Shown piece by piece: positions 1-8,983 of a stretch of 62,364 bases of DNA. Under the pieces are notes generated by a model. That model had not been told where the DNA came from. It worked only from the letters and a program-made list of their open reading frames with translations, and searched no databases. The DNA is from Alphaproteobacteria bacterium (lineage in GTDB: Bacteria > Pseudomonadota > Alphaproteobacteria > Rhodobacterales > Rhodobacteraceae): positions 1 through 62,364 of the forward strand of contig JAUIDE010000012.1 of NCBI GenBank assembly GCA_030429105.1. The letters are read 5' to 3'. Position numbers and translations under genes: made by a program. The first letter of the stretch is position 1; every line of letters begins with the position of its first letter.

Positions 1-59
1 CGGCGCCGAGGCCGGCGGCGGGGCGGGCGGGGTGAGGGCGGCGCGGCGCCGCAATCCGG

Positions 60-503
60 TCAGGCGACGCGCCGAAGCAGGCCCCTGAGCGCATCCGGCC
101 CATCCTCCGGAAGCCCCGCGTCGAGCGCGTCATGCGCCGCGCGCCATGCGGGGAGCGCGGCTTTCAGCGCCTCCCGCCCCGCATCCGTCAGCGCGAGGCG
201 GCGGGCGCGCGCGTCCTCCGCATCCGCCGTCACGGAGACGAGGCCGCGGCGGCGGAGCGGCTTCAGCGCGGCGGTCAGCGTGCTCGCGTCCATCGCGAGG
301 AAGGGCGCGAGGTCTCCGATCCGCGGCGGCTCGGGCCGGTTGAGCGACATCAGGAGCGAGAACTGCCCGTTCGTGAGGCCGAAGGGCCGCAGCGCCTCGT
401 CGAAGCGCCGCGCCAGCGCCCGCGCGGCGCGCTGGACATGGAGGCAGAGGCACCGGTCCCGCACTTCATGGGTGGCGGAGAGGGGGAGGGCGGGGTCCAT
501 CAT
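60..503 (-). CDS. MarR family transcriptional regulator
   Basis: A 147-residue winged-helix repressor-like protein. The MarR helix-turn-helix lies at about residues 43-90, with a recognition helix around DASTLTAALKPLRRRGLV and a wing rich in Asp and Arg (DAEDARARRLALT). The flanking helices form the usual dimerisation region. An upstream ATG at 551 would add 16 residues, but that extension reads through an operator-like palindrome, so I chose the double ATG at 503/500. The gene diverges from the DUF1428 gene at 572. This layout suggests that it represses itself and that neighbour from the shared 68-bp gap. The ligand is not predictable. Confidence 0.85.
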   Translation of the reverse strand: MMDPALPLSATHEVRDRCLCLHVQRAARALARRFDEALRPFGLTNGQFSLLMSLNRPEPPRIGDLAPFLAMDASTLTAALKPLRRRGLVSVTADAEDARARRLALTDAGREALKAALPAWRAAHDALDAGLPEDGPDALRGLLRRVA

Positions 504-513
504 GGAAAATAAC

Positions 514-523
514 TTGATATCAA
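514..523. promoter_or_regulatory. Palindromic operator candidate for the MarR regulator
   Basis: TTGATATCAA is a perfect 10-bp palindrome in the AT-rich gap between the divergent MarR and DUF1428 genes. It lies about 10 bp upstream of the MarR start. MarR dimers bind short palindromes of this type, so autoregulation is the simplest inference. Confidence 0.5.
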
Positions 524-571
524 AATAAATGACCGTCAAGCTTCCTGTCATCGACTCAGGGAGGATGGAGA

Positions 572-928
572 ATGAGCTACGTTTCGGGCTTCCTGCTCGC
601 CGTCTCGGACGAGAACCGCGAGCGCTACCGCGCCCATGCCGAGGCGGCCTGGCCGATCTTCCGCGATCTCGGCTGCCTCGCCTTGCGCGAATGCTGGGGC
701 GCGGATGTGCCGGACGGGAAGGTCACCTCCTTCCCCATGGCGGTGAAGAAGGCGGAGGGGGAGAGCGTCGTCTTCTCCTGGATGGAATGGCCGGACAAGG
801 CGACGGCGGACAAGGCGTTCGCCGAGATGATGAACGACCCGCGCATGAAGGAGATGGGCGAAATGCCCTTCGACGGGATGCGGATGATGTGGGGCGGGTT
901 CGAGACGCTGGTGGACCGCCGGGCCTGA
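572..928 (+). CDS. DUF1428 domain-containing protein (YbaA-like)
   Basis: A 118-residue cytosolic protein that matches the DUF1428 family over its full length. It begins MSYVSGFLLAV and keeps the family's acidic, Met-rich C-terminal part (EMMNDPRMKEMGEMPFDGMRM). The family has a dimeric alpha-beta barrel-like fold and no settled biochemical role. The start has a strong ribosome binding site (GGGAGG about 10 bases upstream). The gene is divergent from the MarR regulator and is probably its target. This gene pair is compact, with nothing else in the unit. Confidence 0.88.
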   Translation: MSYVSGFLLAVSDENRERYRAHAEAAWPIFRDLGCLALRECWGADVPDGKVTSFPMAVKKAEGESVVFSWMEWPDKATADKAFAEMMNDPRMKEMGEMPFDGMRMMWGGFETLVDRRA

Positions 929-934
929 AACGTC

Positions 935-2197
935 TCAGCCTGCGAAGAGGCGCACCGGGGCGCCGACGCCGCGGAGGGCGTGGGCGCCCATGTCCTCCAG
1001 CCGCTCCCCGGTCAGCGCCGCCACCGCCTCGGTGAGGAGGAGCGGGCGGCCCAGCGTCTTCGTCAGCGCCTCGACCCGGCTCGCCTCGTTCACCGCCGGG
1101 CCGATCACGGTGAAATCCAGCCGGTCCGGCGCGCCGACATTGCCGAAGAAGACCTCCCCGAGATGGAGCGCGAGCCCGCTGCGGAGCGGCAGGGCGGCGG
1201 GGGAGAGTTCCGGCGGCGGCGCGGCGTTCAGCGCCTCGACCCGCGCCAGCCCCTCCCGCGCGGCGGCGAGCGCGGTGCGCGCCGCCTCGGCCTCGCCCGC
1301 CTTCGTCGGGAACACGGCGAGGAGGCCGTCCCCGACGAATTTCAGCACCTCGCCGCCCGCCTCCATCACCGCGCCGGAGAGCGCGCCGAAATAGAGGTTG
1401 AGCATCGCCGTCACCGCGCCGGGCTCCATCCGGTCCGCCCGCCCGGAATAGTCCCGAAGGTCGGAGACCCAGATCACCGCGCGGATCGGGCGCCCGGCGC
1501 CGCGGGCGATGGCGCCCTTCAGCACCTCGCCCGCGGCGATGGCGCCGAGATAGGCGCCGGCGACGTTCCGCGCGATCAGCTCGGAAATGTGCCGTTCGAG
1601 ATGCAGCGCGAAGAGGTCATAGAACCGGTCCAGCGCCGCGATCTCCGCCGCCGTGAAGCCGCCCGCCTGCGTCGTGGCGTAGGTGCCGGCGTTGTAGTGC
1701 CGGCCGCGCCGCCCGATGGGGCGGGCGACGTAATCCGTCACCCCCTGCGGCGCGAGATCCTCGAAGAGGGGGAAGCGGGCGCGGTCCGCCGCTTCCTGCG
1801 GGTCGCCGCGCGCCGTCTCGCCCCGGTCGAAGACGGGGTGGAGCGGGTTGCGGAGATAGGCGGCCTGCGCGCGCGCCTCCGGCCCGACGATCACCTCGTC
1901 GATGATCCGGTCCTCCGCCCGCCAGTTCCAGGCGTAGCCGGCGATCTGCGGGTGGAGCGTGCCGACATGGAAGCTCGCCCGGTCGAGCGGCAGGCCCGCG
2001 GCGCGGAGGCCCCAGAGGAAGGACTCGATGAGGAGCATCGGGTCGCCTTCCTCCATCGCCGCGCCGAGCAGCCAGCGTTCGAGGCCGGGGAAGTCCGTCT
2101 CCGCCGGCGCGGCTTCCGGGCCGCGGGCGGAACGCCGGATCGCGGTGACGTAGCGGGCGTAGGCGCGGGGCGCAGGGTCAAAGCCGCGGGGGATCAT
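935..2197 (-). CDS. Adenylate/guanylate cyclase (class III) with N-terminal sensory region
   Basis: A 420-residue protein. Residues 1-230 form a soluble region of the type often found in front of alphaproteobacterial class III cyclases, and residues 235-420 are the catalytic domain. Visible catalytic features are the metal aspartates D246 (WVSDLRDYS) and D290 (KFVGDGLLAVF). The transition-state pair N370/R374 is in VNEASR, just after the substrate-specificity segment LDFTVIG. No membrane segment is seen, so it should be cytosolic. The frame stays open far upstream over the rnr region; I chose the ATG at 2197 because the homologous part begins there. The product is probably cAMP. A cyclic-nucleotide-binding antiporter lies at 36.4 kb. 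Confidence 0.9.
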   Translation of the reverse strand: MIPRGFDPAPRAYARYVTAIRRSARGPEAAPAETDFPGLERWLLGAAMEEGDPMLLIESFLWGLRAAGLPLDRASFHVGTLHPQIAGYAWNWRAEDRIIDEVIVGPEARAQAAYLRNPLHPVFDRGETARGDPQEAADRARFPLFEDLAPQGVTDYVARPIGRRGRHYNAGTYATTQAGGFTAAEIAALDRFYDLFALHLERHISELIARNVAGAYLGAIAAGEVLKGAIARGAGRPIRAVIWVSDLRDYSGRADRMEPGAVTAMLNLYFGALSGAVMEAGGEVLKFVGDGLLAVFPTKAGEAEAARTALAAAREGLARVEALNAAPPPELSPAALPLRSGLALHLGEVFFGNVGAPDRLDFTVIGPAVNEASRVEALTKTLGRPLLLTEAVAALTGERLEDMGAHALRGVGAPVRLFAG

Positions 2198-2265
2198 GGC
2201 GCGACCTCTCCGCAAGGCCGGGCGCATGTCAATGCCGGGCCATGCGCGGCGGCCCGAATGGCCGG

Positions 2266-2283
2266 AAAAATTTCGAAATTTTT
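2266..2283. repeat. 18-bp perfect AT-rich palindrome upstream of rnr
   Basis: AAAAATTTCGAAATTTTT is its own reverse complement. It stands out in very GC-rich DNA, in the divergent gap between the cyclase gene and rnr. It may be an operator or a promoter-associated bendable tract. Confidence 0.7.
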
Positions 2284-2313
2284 GAAAACTACATGAAATC
2301 AATGCTCTGGTCT

Positions 2314-2331
2314 GGATAACCATGGTTATCC
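2314..2331. repeat. 18-bp perfect palindrome upstream of rnr
   Basis: GGATAACCATGGTTATCC is a perfect palindrome 30 bp downstream of the AT-rich one, still upstream of rnr. Its size and symmetry suit a dimeric repressor site. No cognate regulator is evident nearby. Confidence 0.65.
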
Positions 2332-2349
2332 CCCTCGGGACGGCCCAGC

Positions 2350-2381
2350 GCGGGCCCCCGGAGCCGCCGCCGGGGGCCCGC
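2350..2381 (+). promoter_or_regulatory. GC-rich hairpin in the rnr leader
   Basis: Arms at 2350-2361 (GCGGGCCCCCGG) and 2370-2381 pair perfectly over 12 bp around an 8-base loop, 39 bases upstream of the rnr start. No T-run follows, so it is not a standard terminator. A leader-RNA structure affecting rnr expression or stability is a plausible inference. Confidence 0.55.
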
Positions 2382-2420
2382 CGGGTAGACGCGGCGCATC
2401 CCTTCCGCCATATCTCGCGG

Positions 2421-4655
2421 ATGCGAGACCTCCCCACACGCGACGCAATTCTCGACTTCGTCCGCGACAATCCGGAGAAGGCCTCGAAGCGCGACATCGC
2501 CCGCGCCTTCGGCCTGAAGGGGGAGGCGCGGGTCGAGCTCAAGCGGATGCTGCGGGAGATGCAGGCCGACGGCGCGCTGAAGAAGGCGGGCCGCGCCTTC
2601 CGGGGCGACGGGATGCTGCCGCCCGTCGGCATGCTGACGGTGGAGGGCGCGGGGCCGGAGGGCGACCTCTTCGCCCGCCCGCTCTCCTGGGCCGGGGCGG
2701 AGCCTGCGCCCCGCATCGTGATCGTGGAGAAGAAGGGCGACCCGGCCCTCGGCAAGGGAGACCGCCTCCTCGCCCGGCTCCGGCCCTCGGATTCGGAGCC
2801 TCACCTCTACGAGGCGCGGATGATCCGAAAGATCGCCGCCGGCGCGCAGCGGAGCCTCGGGATCTTCCGCGCGGAGGGCGCGGGCGGCCGGCTCGTCCCC
2901 GTCGACCGCAAGCAGGACGAGATGATCGTCGTCGACGCGGGCGACGCGCTTGATGGCGAACTGGTGGAGGTGGAGCAGGTTCCGGGCCCCCGCTTCGGCC
3001 TCCGCCATGGCCGCGTCGTCGAGCGGCTGGGCGACCCGGGCGCCCCGCGCGCCGTCTCCCTCATCGCGATCCACGCCCGCGGCATCCCCACGATCTTCCC
3101 CGAGGCCGCGCTGGCCGAGGCGGCGGCGGCGAAGCCGGTGCGGATCTCGAAGAAGCGGGAGGATCTCCGCCATCTTCCGCTCGTCACGATCGACCCTTCA
3201 GACGCGCGGGACCACGACGACGCCGTCTTCGCCGAGCCGGACCCGGAGCGGGAGGGGGGCTGGATCGTCTGGGTCGCCATCGCGGATGTCGCCCATTACG
3301 TCCGCCCCGGCTCCGCGCTCGACCGGGAGGCGAAGCTGCGCGGCAACTCCACCTATTTCCCCGACCGGGTGGTGCCGATGCTGCCGGAGGCGCTTTCGGG
3401 CGATCTCTGCTCGCTGCACGAGGGCGCGAACCGGCCCTGTCTCGCCGTGCGGATGCGGCTCGGGCCGGACGGCGCGATGGACGGGCATTCCTTCCACCGC
3501 GGCCTCATGCGCTCCCCCGCCTCGCTGACCTATGAACAGGTCCAGGCGGCGATGGACGGGCGGCCCGACGATGCGACCGGCCCGCTTCTCGACCCGGTGA
3601 TCCGCCCGCTCTACGGCGCCTTTGCGGCGGCGTGGAAGGCGCGGGAACGGCGGGCGCCGCTGCATCTCGACCTCCCCGAGCGGAAGATCGAGCTCTCGCC
3701 GGAAGGGCAGGTCCTCTCCGTCGGCTTTCGCGAGCGGCTGGACGCGCACCGGCTGATCGAGGAATTCATGATCCTCGCCAATGTCGCGGCGGCGGAAACG
3801 CTGGAGCGGAAGCGCAAGCCGCTCCTCTACCGCGTCCACGAGGAGCCGGACCCGGCGAAGATCGAGGCGCTGCGGGTGATCGCGGAGGAATCCGGCTACA
3901 AGCTCGCCAAGGGCGAGGTGCTGCGCACGAGCCAGCTCAATCAGCTCCTGGACGCGGCGGCGGAGGGGGCGGATGCGGAGCTGATCGGCATGGCCGTGCT
4001 CCGCTCCATGACGCAGGCCTATTATGCGCCGGCCAATTACGGCCATTTCGGCCTGCACCTCCGCGCCTACGCCCATTTCACCTCGCCGATCCGGCGCTAT
4101 GCCGATCTCGTCGTCCACCGGGCGCTGATCGCGGCGCATGGCTGGGGCGAGGACGGGCAGACATGGGAGGAGGCGGAGGGGCTCGCCGCCATCGGCGAGC
4201 ACATCTCGATGACGGAGCGGCGCTCCATGGAGGCGGAGCGGGACACGACGGACCGTTATCTTTCCGCCTATCTCTCCGACCGGATCGGCGCGGAGTTCGA
4301 GGGGCGCGTCTCCGGCGTCGCGCGGTTCGGGCTCTTCGTGAAGCTGGACGAGACGGGGGCGGACGGGCTGGTGCCGATCTCCTCCCTCGGCGCGGAGTAT
4401 TTCCGGCATGACGAGGCGCGGGCGGCGCTGGTGGGCGAGAAATCCGGCAAGACGATCACGATGGGAGCCCGCGCCTGCGTGCGGCTCATGGAGGCGGCGC
4501 CGCTGACGGGCGGGCTCCTCTTCGAGTTGCTGGACGCGGAGGGCTTCGGCCGCCCCGGCCGCTCCGGGCCGCGCGGCCCGGCGCCGCGGCGGCGGGCGGG
4601 GGCGGACAAGATCAGGCGCGCCAAGGCGAAGACGCGGGAGAAGCGGGGGCGCTGA
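2421..4655 (+). CDS. rnr: Ribonuclease R
   Basis: A 744-residue 3'-to-5' exoribonuclease of the RNB family, which degrades structured RNA. The order is an N-terminal helix-turn-helix (about 1-70), cold-shock domains, the RNB domain with the catalytic motif DARDHDDAV (D261, D264, D266, D267), an S1 domain near the C-terminus (FEGRVSGVARFGLFVKL), and a basic tail ending in KAKTREKRGR. The frame is open back to 2322, but that segment encodes palindromes and low-complexity sequence. I chose the ATG giving MRDLPTRDAILDF. The gene stands alone and converges on murJ with a 3-bp gap. Confidence 0.95.
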   Translation: MRDLPTRDAILDFVRDNPEKASKRDIARAFGLKGEARVELKRMLREMQADGALKKAGRAFRGDGMLPPVGMLTVEGAGPEGDLFARPLSWAGAEPAPRIVIVEKKGDPALGKGDRLLARLRPSDSEPHLYEARMIRKIAAGAQRSLGIFRAEGAGGRLVPVDRKQDEMIVVDAGDALDGELVEVEQVPGPRFGLRHGRVVERLGDPGAPRAVSLIAIHARGIPTIFPEAALAEAAAAKPVRISKKREDLRHLPLVTIDPSDARDHDDAVFAEPDPEREGGWIVWVAIADVAHYVRPGSALDREAKLRGNSTYFPDRVVPMLPEALSGDLCSLHEGANRPCLAVRMRLGPDGAMDGHSFHRGLMRSPASLTYEQVQAAMDGRPDDATGPLLDPVIRPLYGAFAAAWKARERRAPLHLDLPERKIELSPEGQVLSVGFRERLDAHRLIEEFMILANVAAAETLERKRKPLLYRVHEEPDPAKIEALRVIAEESGYKLAKGEVLRTSQLNQLLDAAAEGADAELIGMAVLRSMTQAYYAPANYGHFGLHLRAYAHFTSPIRRYADLVVHRALIAAHGWGEDGQTWEEAEGLAAIGEHISMTERRSMEAERDTTDRYLSAYLSDRIGAEFEGRVSGVARFGLFVKLDETGADGLVPISSLGAEYFRHDEARAALVGEKSGKTITMGARACVRLMEAAPLTGGLLFELLDAEGFGRPGRSGPRGPAPRRRAGADKIRRAKAKTREKRGR

Positions 4656-4658
4656 CGC

Positions 4659-6221
4659 CTATCGCCCGCGCCGCATCGCCGCCCGAAGGTCCGCCGGCGA
4701 GAAACCGCCGAACCCCCAGGCCGCCGCCGCGTAAACGACGCCGCCGCCCGCCACGAGAAGCCCGAGCGCGGCGTAGCGGAGGCCGGGCGCGGCCAGCGCG
4801 CCCTCCATCGCCGCCGCGGCGCCGAAGAGCGCGGCGCCCATCAGGAGGCTCGCGGCGAGAAGCCGGGGGAGGCGGCGGCGGAGCCGTTCGTCCGGCGTCA
4901 CGTCCTCCCCGAAACCCCGTGCGAAGCGCCAGAGAAGGGCGAGGTTCAGCCAGCCGGCGAGCGTGGTGCCGAGGGGGATCGCCTCCCATCCGATCAGCGG
5001 CGCGCCGCCGGCCGAGACCGCGGTGTTGAGCGCGACCGAGGCGAGGGCGCAGTAAAGCGGCGTCTTCGTATCCTCCCGCGCGAAGTAGGCGGGCTGCACA
5101 ACCTTCTGCATGACGAAGGCCGGCAGGCCCAGCGCGAAGATCGCCGTCGCGCGCGCCACCGCCGCGGCGTCATCCGCGCCGAAGGCGCCCCGGCCGAAGA
5201 GCACGGCGGCGAGCGGCCCGGCGAGGGCGACGAGCGCGACGGCGGCAGGGAGCGTAAGCGCCATCGAGAACTCGGCCGCCCGGCAGAAGGCGGCGCGCGC
5301 GCCGGCCCCGTCCCCCGCCCGGAAGCGGCGCGAGAGCTCCGGCAGGAGGACGACGCCGATCGCGACGCCGACGACGCCGAGCGGCAGCTGGTAGAGCCGG
5401 TCCGCATAGGACAGCCACGCCACGGCGCCCGCATGGAAGCTGGCGATCACCGTGCCGATGAGAAGGTTGATCTGCATCACCCCGCCGGAAACGGCTCCGG
5501 GCGCGCCGAGGACGACGAGCCGGCGCATCGCCGGGCTCCAGCGCGGGCGGCGGAGCCGCAGCGACATGCCTGAGAGCCGCGCCGCCCGGGCCACGAGCCA
5601 GACCTGCGCGAAACCCGCCGCCAGCACTCCGAGCGCGAGCGCCGAGCCGACCGGCGCGGCGGCGCCGGCGGCGACGGCCATGGCCCCGATCAGGATGACG
5701 TTGAGAAGAACGGGCGCGGCTGCCGGCGCCGCGAAGCGCCCCAACGCGTTCAGCACGCCGGAGAAGAGCGCCGTAAGCGCCATGCAGAGGAGGTAGGGGA
5801 ACTGGATGCGGGCGTAGAGCACCGCAAGGTCGAACCGCGCCGGATCGTCCGCGAAGCCCGCGGCGAGAAGGAAGATGAGCGCCGGCATGAAGACGAGCGC
5901 CAGCGCCGAGAGGAGCAGGAGGACGAAGAGGAGCCCCGCCATCGCCTCCTCGGCGAAGCCTTTCGCATCCTCCCCCGCCTCCAGCCGCTTCGCGAAGAGC
6001 GGCACGAAGGCCATGTTGAACGCGCCCTCGGCGAAGAAGCGGCGGAACATGTTCGGCAGGCGGAAGGCGACGAAGAATGCTTCCGCCATTGGCCCGGCGC
6101 CGAGAAAGGCGGCGATCATCACGTCCCGCACGAAGCCGAGCACGCGGCTCGCCATCGTCCAGGAGCCGACGGTGGCGAAGGCGCGGAGGAGGCGGATGGG
6201 CCGCGCGGCGGATGCGTTCAC
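4659..6221 (-). CDS. murJ: Lipid II flippase MurJ
   Basis: A 520-residue polytopic inner-membrane protein of the MVF/MATE-like superfamily with about 14 hydrophobic segments. It flips lipid-linked peptidoglycan precursor to the periplasm. The N-terminal signature VLGFVRDVMIAAFLGAG and the LPNMFRRFFAEGAFNMAFVPLF block are typical of MurJ. Its ATG overlaps the end of glnD by 4 bp, so the two are translationally coupled. This glnD-murJ order is common in alphaproteobacteria. The length is normal and no defect is visible. Confidence 0.96.
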   Translation of the reverse strand: MNASAARPIRLLRAFATVGSWTMASRVLGFVRDVMIAAFLGAGPMAEAFFVAFRLPNMFRRFFAEGAFNMAFVPLFAKRLEAGEDAKGFAEEAMAGLLFVLLLLSALALVFMPALIFLLAAGFADDPARFDLAVLYARIQFPYLLCMALTALFSGVLNALGRFAAPAAAPVLLNVILIGAMAVAAGAAAPVGSALALGVLAAGFAQVWLVARAARLSGMSLRLRRPRWSPAMRRLVVLGAPGAVSGGVMQINLLIGTVIASFHAGAVAWLSYADRLYQLPLGVVGVAIGVVLLPELSRRFRAGDGAGARAAFCRAAEFSMALTLPAAVALVALAGPLAAVLFGRGAFGADDAAAVARATAIFALGLPAFVMQKVVQPAYFAREDTKTPLYCALASVALNTAVSAGGAPLIGWEAIPLGTTLAGWLNLALLWRFARGFGEDVTPDERLRRRLPRLLAASLLMGAALFGAAAAMEGALAAPGLRYAALGLLVAGGGVVYAAAAWGFGGFSPADLRAAMRRGR

Positions 6222-8977
6222 GAAGCGTCCCCGGCCTCGGCCGCGGCCTGGCGGATCGCGTCGCGGAGGCGCTGCTCGACGGATTTCTGCTTCTGGGCGG
6301 AGCGGATCTTCAGCCCGAAAATGTCCTTCACATAGAAGCTGTCCACCGCCTGCTCGCCATAGGTGGTGATGACGGCGGAGACGATGTTGATGCTCGCCGC
6401 CGCGAGGGCGCGGGTGAGGTCATGCAGGAGGCCCACACGGTCCCGCGTATCCACTTCGATGACGGTGTAGAGATCGGAGCTTTCGTTGTCGAAGGTGATG
6501 GTCGTCGGCACGTCGAAGGGCCGCTCCCGCTTCTTCAGCTCGCGCTTCGGCTTCAGCGCCTCCCGCGCCACATACTCGCCGCGGAGCGCGCGGTGGATGC
6601 TCTTCTTGATCCGCTCGTGCCGCGCCGGCTCGAACGGGGCGCCCTCCCGGTCCTGCACCCAGAAGACGGCGGTCGTCATCCCCTCGGAGGAGGTGAACAT
6701 CCGCGCGTCCCGCACCGAGGCGCCGGCGAGGGCGAGGGCGCCGGCGATGCGGCTGAAGAGGCCCGGATGATCGGCGAGGTAGAGGCAGAGCCTTGTGGCG
6801 TCCCGCGCAGGGTCGTCGTCAAACCGGCTGTGGATGTTGTCCGGCTTTGCGCTCCGCCCGATCTCGGCCAGCCGCTCCTGCGTGTCGGTGTCGAGGCCTA
6901 GCCAGTAGGGCGGGAAATGCTGGGCGAACCATGCGTCGATCTCCTCCTCCTTCCAGGCCGTGAGACGCTCGCGCAGGCGCGCCTTCGCCTCGGCCACGCG
7001 CCCGGCGCGGCTCAGGCCCTCGTTGCCGACGCCGAGCACGGCGAGCGTGTCCGCATAGAGGTGGCGGAGGAGCTGCGCCTTCCAGTTGTTCCAGGTGGTC
7101 GGCCCGACGGCCCGGATGTCGAGCGCGGTGAGGACGAGGAGGAGCTTCAACCGCTCCACGCTCCGCACCTGATCCGCGAAGGCGCGGACCGTCTTCGGGT
7201 CCGAGATGTCGCGCTTCTGCGCATAGTCGGACATGATGAGGTGATGGCGAACGAGCCATTCCACCATTTCCGTCTGCCCCTCCGTCAGACCGAGGCGGGG
7301 GCAGAGCCGGGCGGCGATCTCGGCCCCGACCTCCTCGTGCGGGCGCGCGTCTCCCTTGCCGATGTCGTGGAAGAAGAGCGCGAGGGTGAGGACCTGCATG
7401 TCCACGCCCTTGGCGATGATCTCGCTCGCCACCGGAAGGTCCGCGATCAGGCCGCCCGAGGCGAGCTTCCGGAGGCTGCCGACGGCGAGAATCGTATGCT
7501 CGTCAACGGTGTAGCTGTGATACATGTTGAACTGCATCAGGCTCACGATCCGGTCGAATTCCGGGATGAAGGCGCCGAGCACGCCGGTCTCGTTCATCCG
7601 GCGGAGCGCGCGCTCCGGGTCTCCCGATTCCGAGAGGAGGCGCAGGAAGATCGCGTTCGCCTCCGGATCGTGGCGGAGCGCGTCGTCGATCAGGTGGAGC
7701 TTCCGCGCGGCGAGGCGGTGGGCGTTCGGGTGGATGAGCGCGCCGGTCTTCAGCCCCTCCTCGAAGAGGCGGAGGATGTTCACCGGGTTCTCGTCGAACC
7801 AGGCTTCGTCCGCCACGTCGATGCGGCCATCCCGGATGAAGAAGCCGGTCGGGTCTTCCCGCGTCGCGCCGAAGGCGAAGGCGCGGACGAGGGCCCCGAG
7901 GCCGGGGCGCGCCTTCTTCTGGTCCGCCTCCAGCGCGGCGCAGAAGAAGCGGGTGAGGTCCCCCACGTCCTTCGCGTGGCGGAAATAGCGCTGCATGAAG
8001 ACCTCGACGCCGCGCCGCCCGCCCTGCGGCTCGAAGCCGAGGCGCCGGGCGACCTCGACCTGATAGTCGAAGGTCAATTGTTCCTGTGCGCGGCCGGCGG
8101 CGAGGTGGAGGTGGCAGCGCACCGTCCAGAGGAAGGAGGCGGCGGCGGAGAAGATTTCCGCCTCCTCCGCCTTCAGCACGCCCTTGCCGATGAGGTCCGC
8201 CACGTCCTCCGCGTCGTAGATGTATTTCGCGATCCAGAAGAGCGTCTGGAGGTCGCGGAGGCCGCCCTTGCCCTCCTTCACGTTCGGCTCGACGAGGTAG
8301 CGCGAGCCGCCGTGCCGCTCATGCCGCTTGTCGCGCTCGGCGAGCTTCGCCTCCACGAATTCGGGGCCGGAGGAGAGGAAATCCTTCCGGAGGGCGGCGG
8401 AGAGCTTCTTCGCCAGCGCCTCGTCGCCCCAGAGGAAGCGTTTTTCGAGAAGCGCCGTGCGGATCGTGAAATCCTCGCGCGAGAGACGCTGGCATTCGGA
8501 GATGCTGCGGACGGACTGGCCGACCTTCAGCTTCAGGTCCCAGAGGAGGTAGAGGGTGGATTCGACGACCTGCTCCATCCAGGCGGTCTTCTTCCACGGC
8601 GTAAGGAAGAGGAGGTCGACATCCGAGAAGGGCGCCATCTCCCCTCGCCCGTAGCCGCCGACGGCGACGACGGCGAAGCCTTCCGCCGCGTCGCGCGCAT
8701 AGTTGGGGTGAAGGTAGGTCGACGCGAAGTCGAGCGCGCCGCGGACGACGAGATCCATCGCCTCGGTGAGCTCGCGCGCGACGCGCGGGCCGCTGTCGCG
8801 GGCGCCGCCGAGGCGGGCGAGCGCGGCCTGCCGGCTTTCCGCCTGCACCTCCGTCAGCGCGGCGAGGGCGGCGGCGCGCGGGTCGGGCGCCGCTCTCGCC
8901 TCCTTCAGCGCGGCGTCGAGCGCGACGCGGAGTTCCGCGAGGCTTCGCGGCCGCGGGCTCTCGGGCGCGCCGTCCAT
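6218..8977 (-). CDS. glnD: Bifunctional PII uridylyltransferase/uridylyl-removing enzyme GlnD
   Basis: A 919-residue cytosolic nitrogen sensor that adds UMP to PII proteins under nitrogen limitation and removes it when glutamine is high. The nucleotidyltransferase site GGYGRGEMAPFSDVDLLFL lies near residues 108-130. The HD hydrolase motif FHDIGKG lies near residue 530, and two ACT domains occupy the C-terminal fifth (for example VIEVDTRDRVGLLHDLT). All family landmarks are present. It is co-transcribed with murJ and separated by 6 bp from the LpoA-like gene's stop, so the three may form one unit. Confidence 0.96.
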   Translation of the reverse strand: MDGAPESPRPRSLAELRVALDAALKEARAAPDPRAAALAALTEVQAESRQAALARLGGARDSGPRVARELTEAMDLVVRGALDFASTYLHPNYARDAAEGFAVVAVGGYGRGEMAPFSDVDLLFLTPWKKTAWMEQVVESTLYLLWDLKLKVGQSVRSISECQRLSREDFTIRTALLEKRFLWGDEALAKKLSAALRKDFLSSGPEFVEAKLAERDKRHERHGGSRYLVEPNVKEGKGGLRDLQTLFWIAKYIYDAEDVADLIGKGVLKAEEAEIFSAAASFLWTVRCHLHLAAGRAQEQLTFDYQVEVARRLGFEPQGGRRGVEVFMQRYFRHAKDVGDLTRFFCAALEADQKKARPGLGALVRAFAFGATREDPTGFFIRDGRIDVADEAWFDENPVNILRLFEEGLKTGALIHPNAHRLAARKLHLIDDALRHDPEANAIFLRLLSESGDPERALRRMNETGVLGAFIPEFDRIVSLMQFNMYHSYTVDEHTILAVGSLRKLASGGLIADLPVASEIIAKGVDMQVLTLALFFHDIGKGDARPHEEVGAEIAARLCPRLGLTEGQTEMVEWLVRHHLIMSDYAQKRDISDPKTVRAFADQVRSVERLKLLLVLTALDIRAVGPTTWNNWKAQLLRHLYADTLAVLGVGNEGLSRAGRVAEAKARLRERLTAWKEEEIDAWFAQHFPPYWLGLDTDTQERLAEIGRSAKPDNIHSRFDDDPARDATRLCLYLADHPGLFSRIAGALALAGASVRDARMFTSSEGMTTAVFWVQDREGAPFEPARHERIKKSIHRALRGEYVAREALKPKRELKKRERPFDVPTTITFDNESSDLYTVIEVDTRDRVGLLHDLTRALAAASINIVSAVITTYGEQAVDSFYVKDIFGLKIRSAQKQKSVEQRLRDAIRQAAAEAGDAS

Positions 8978-8983
8978 TCCGCG

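Noticed and set aside
1-59. Possible gene end at the left edge
   Set aside because: Too short and low in complexity to assign; no motif or stop context could be supported.
2322-2420. Longer start for RNase R at 2322
   Set aside because: The extra residues are encoded by palindromes and a GC hairpin and match no RNase R N-terminus, while MRDLPTRDAILDF at 2421 does.
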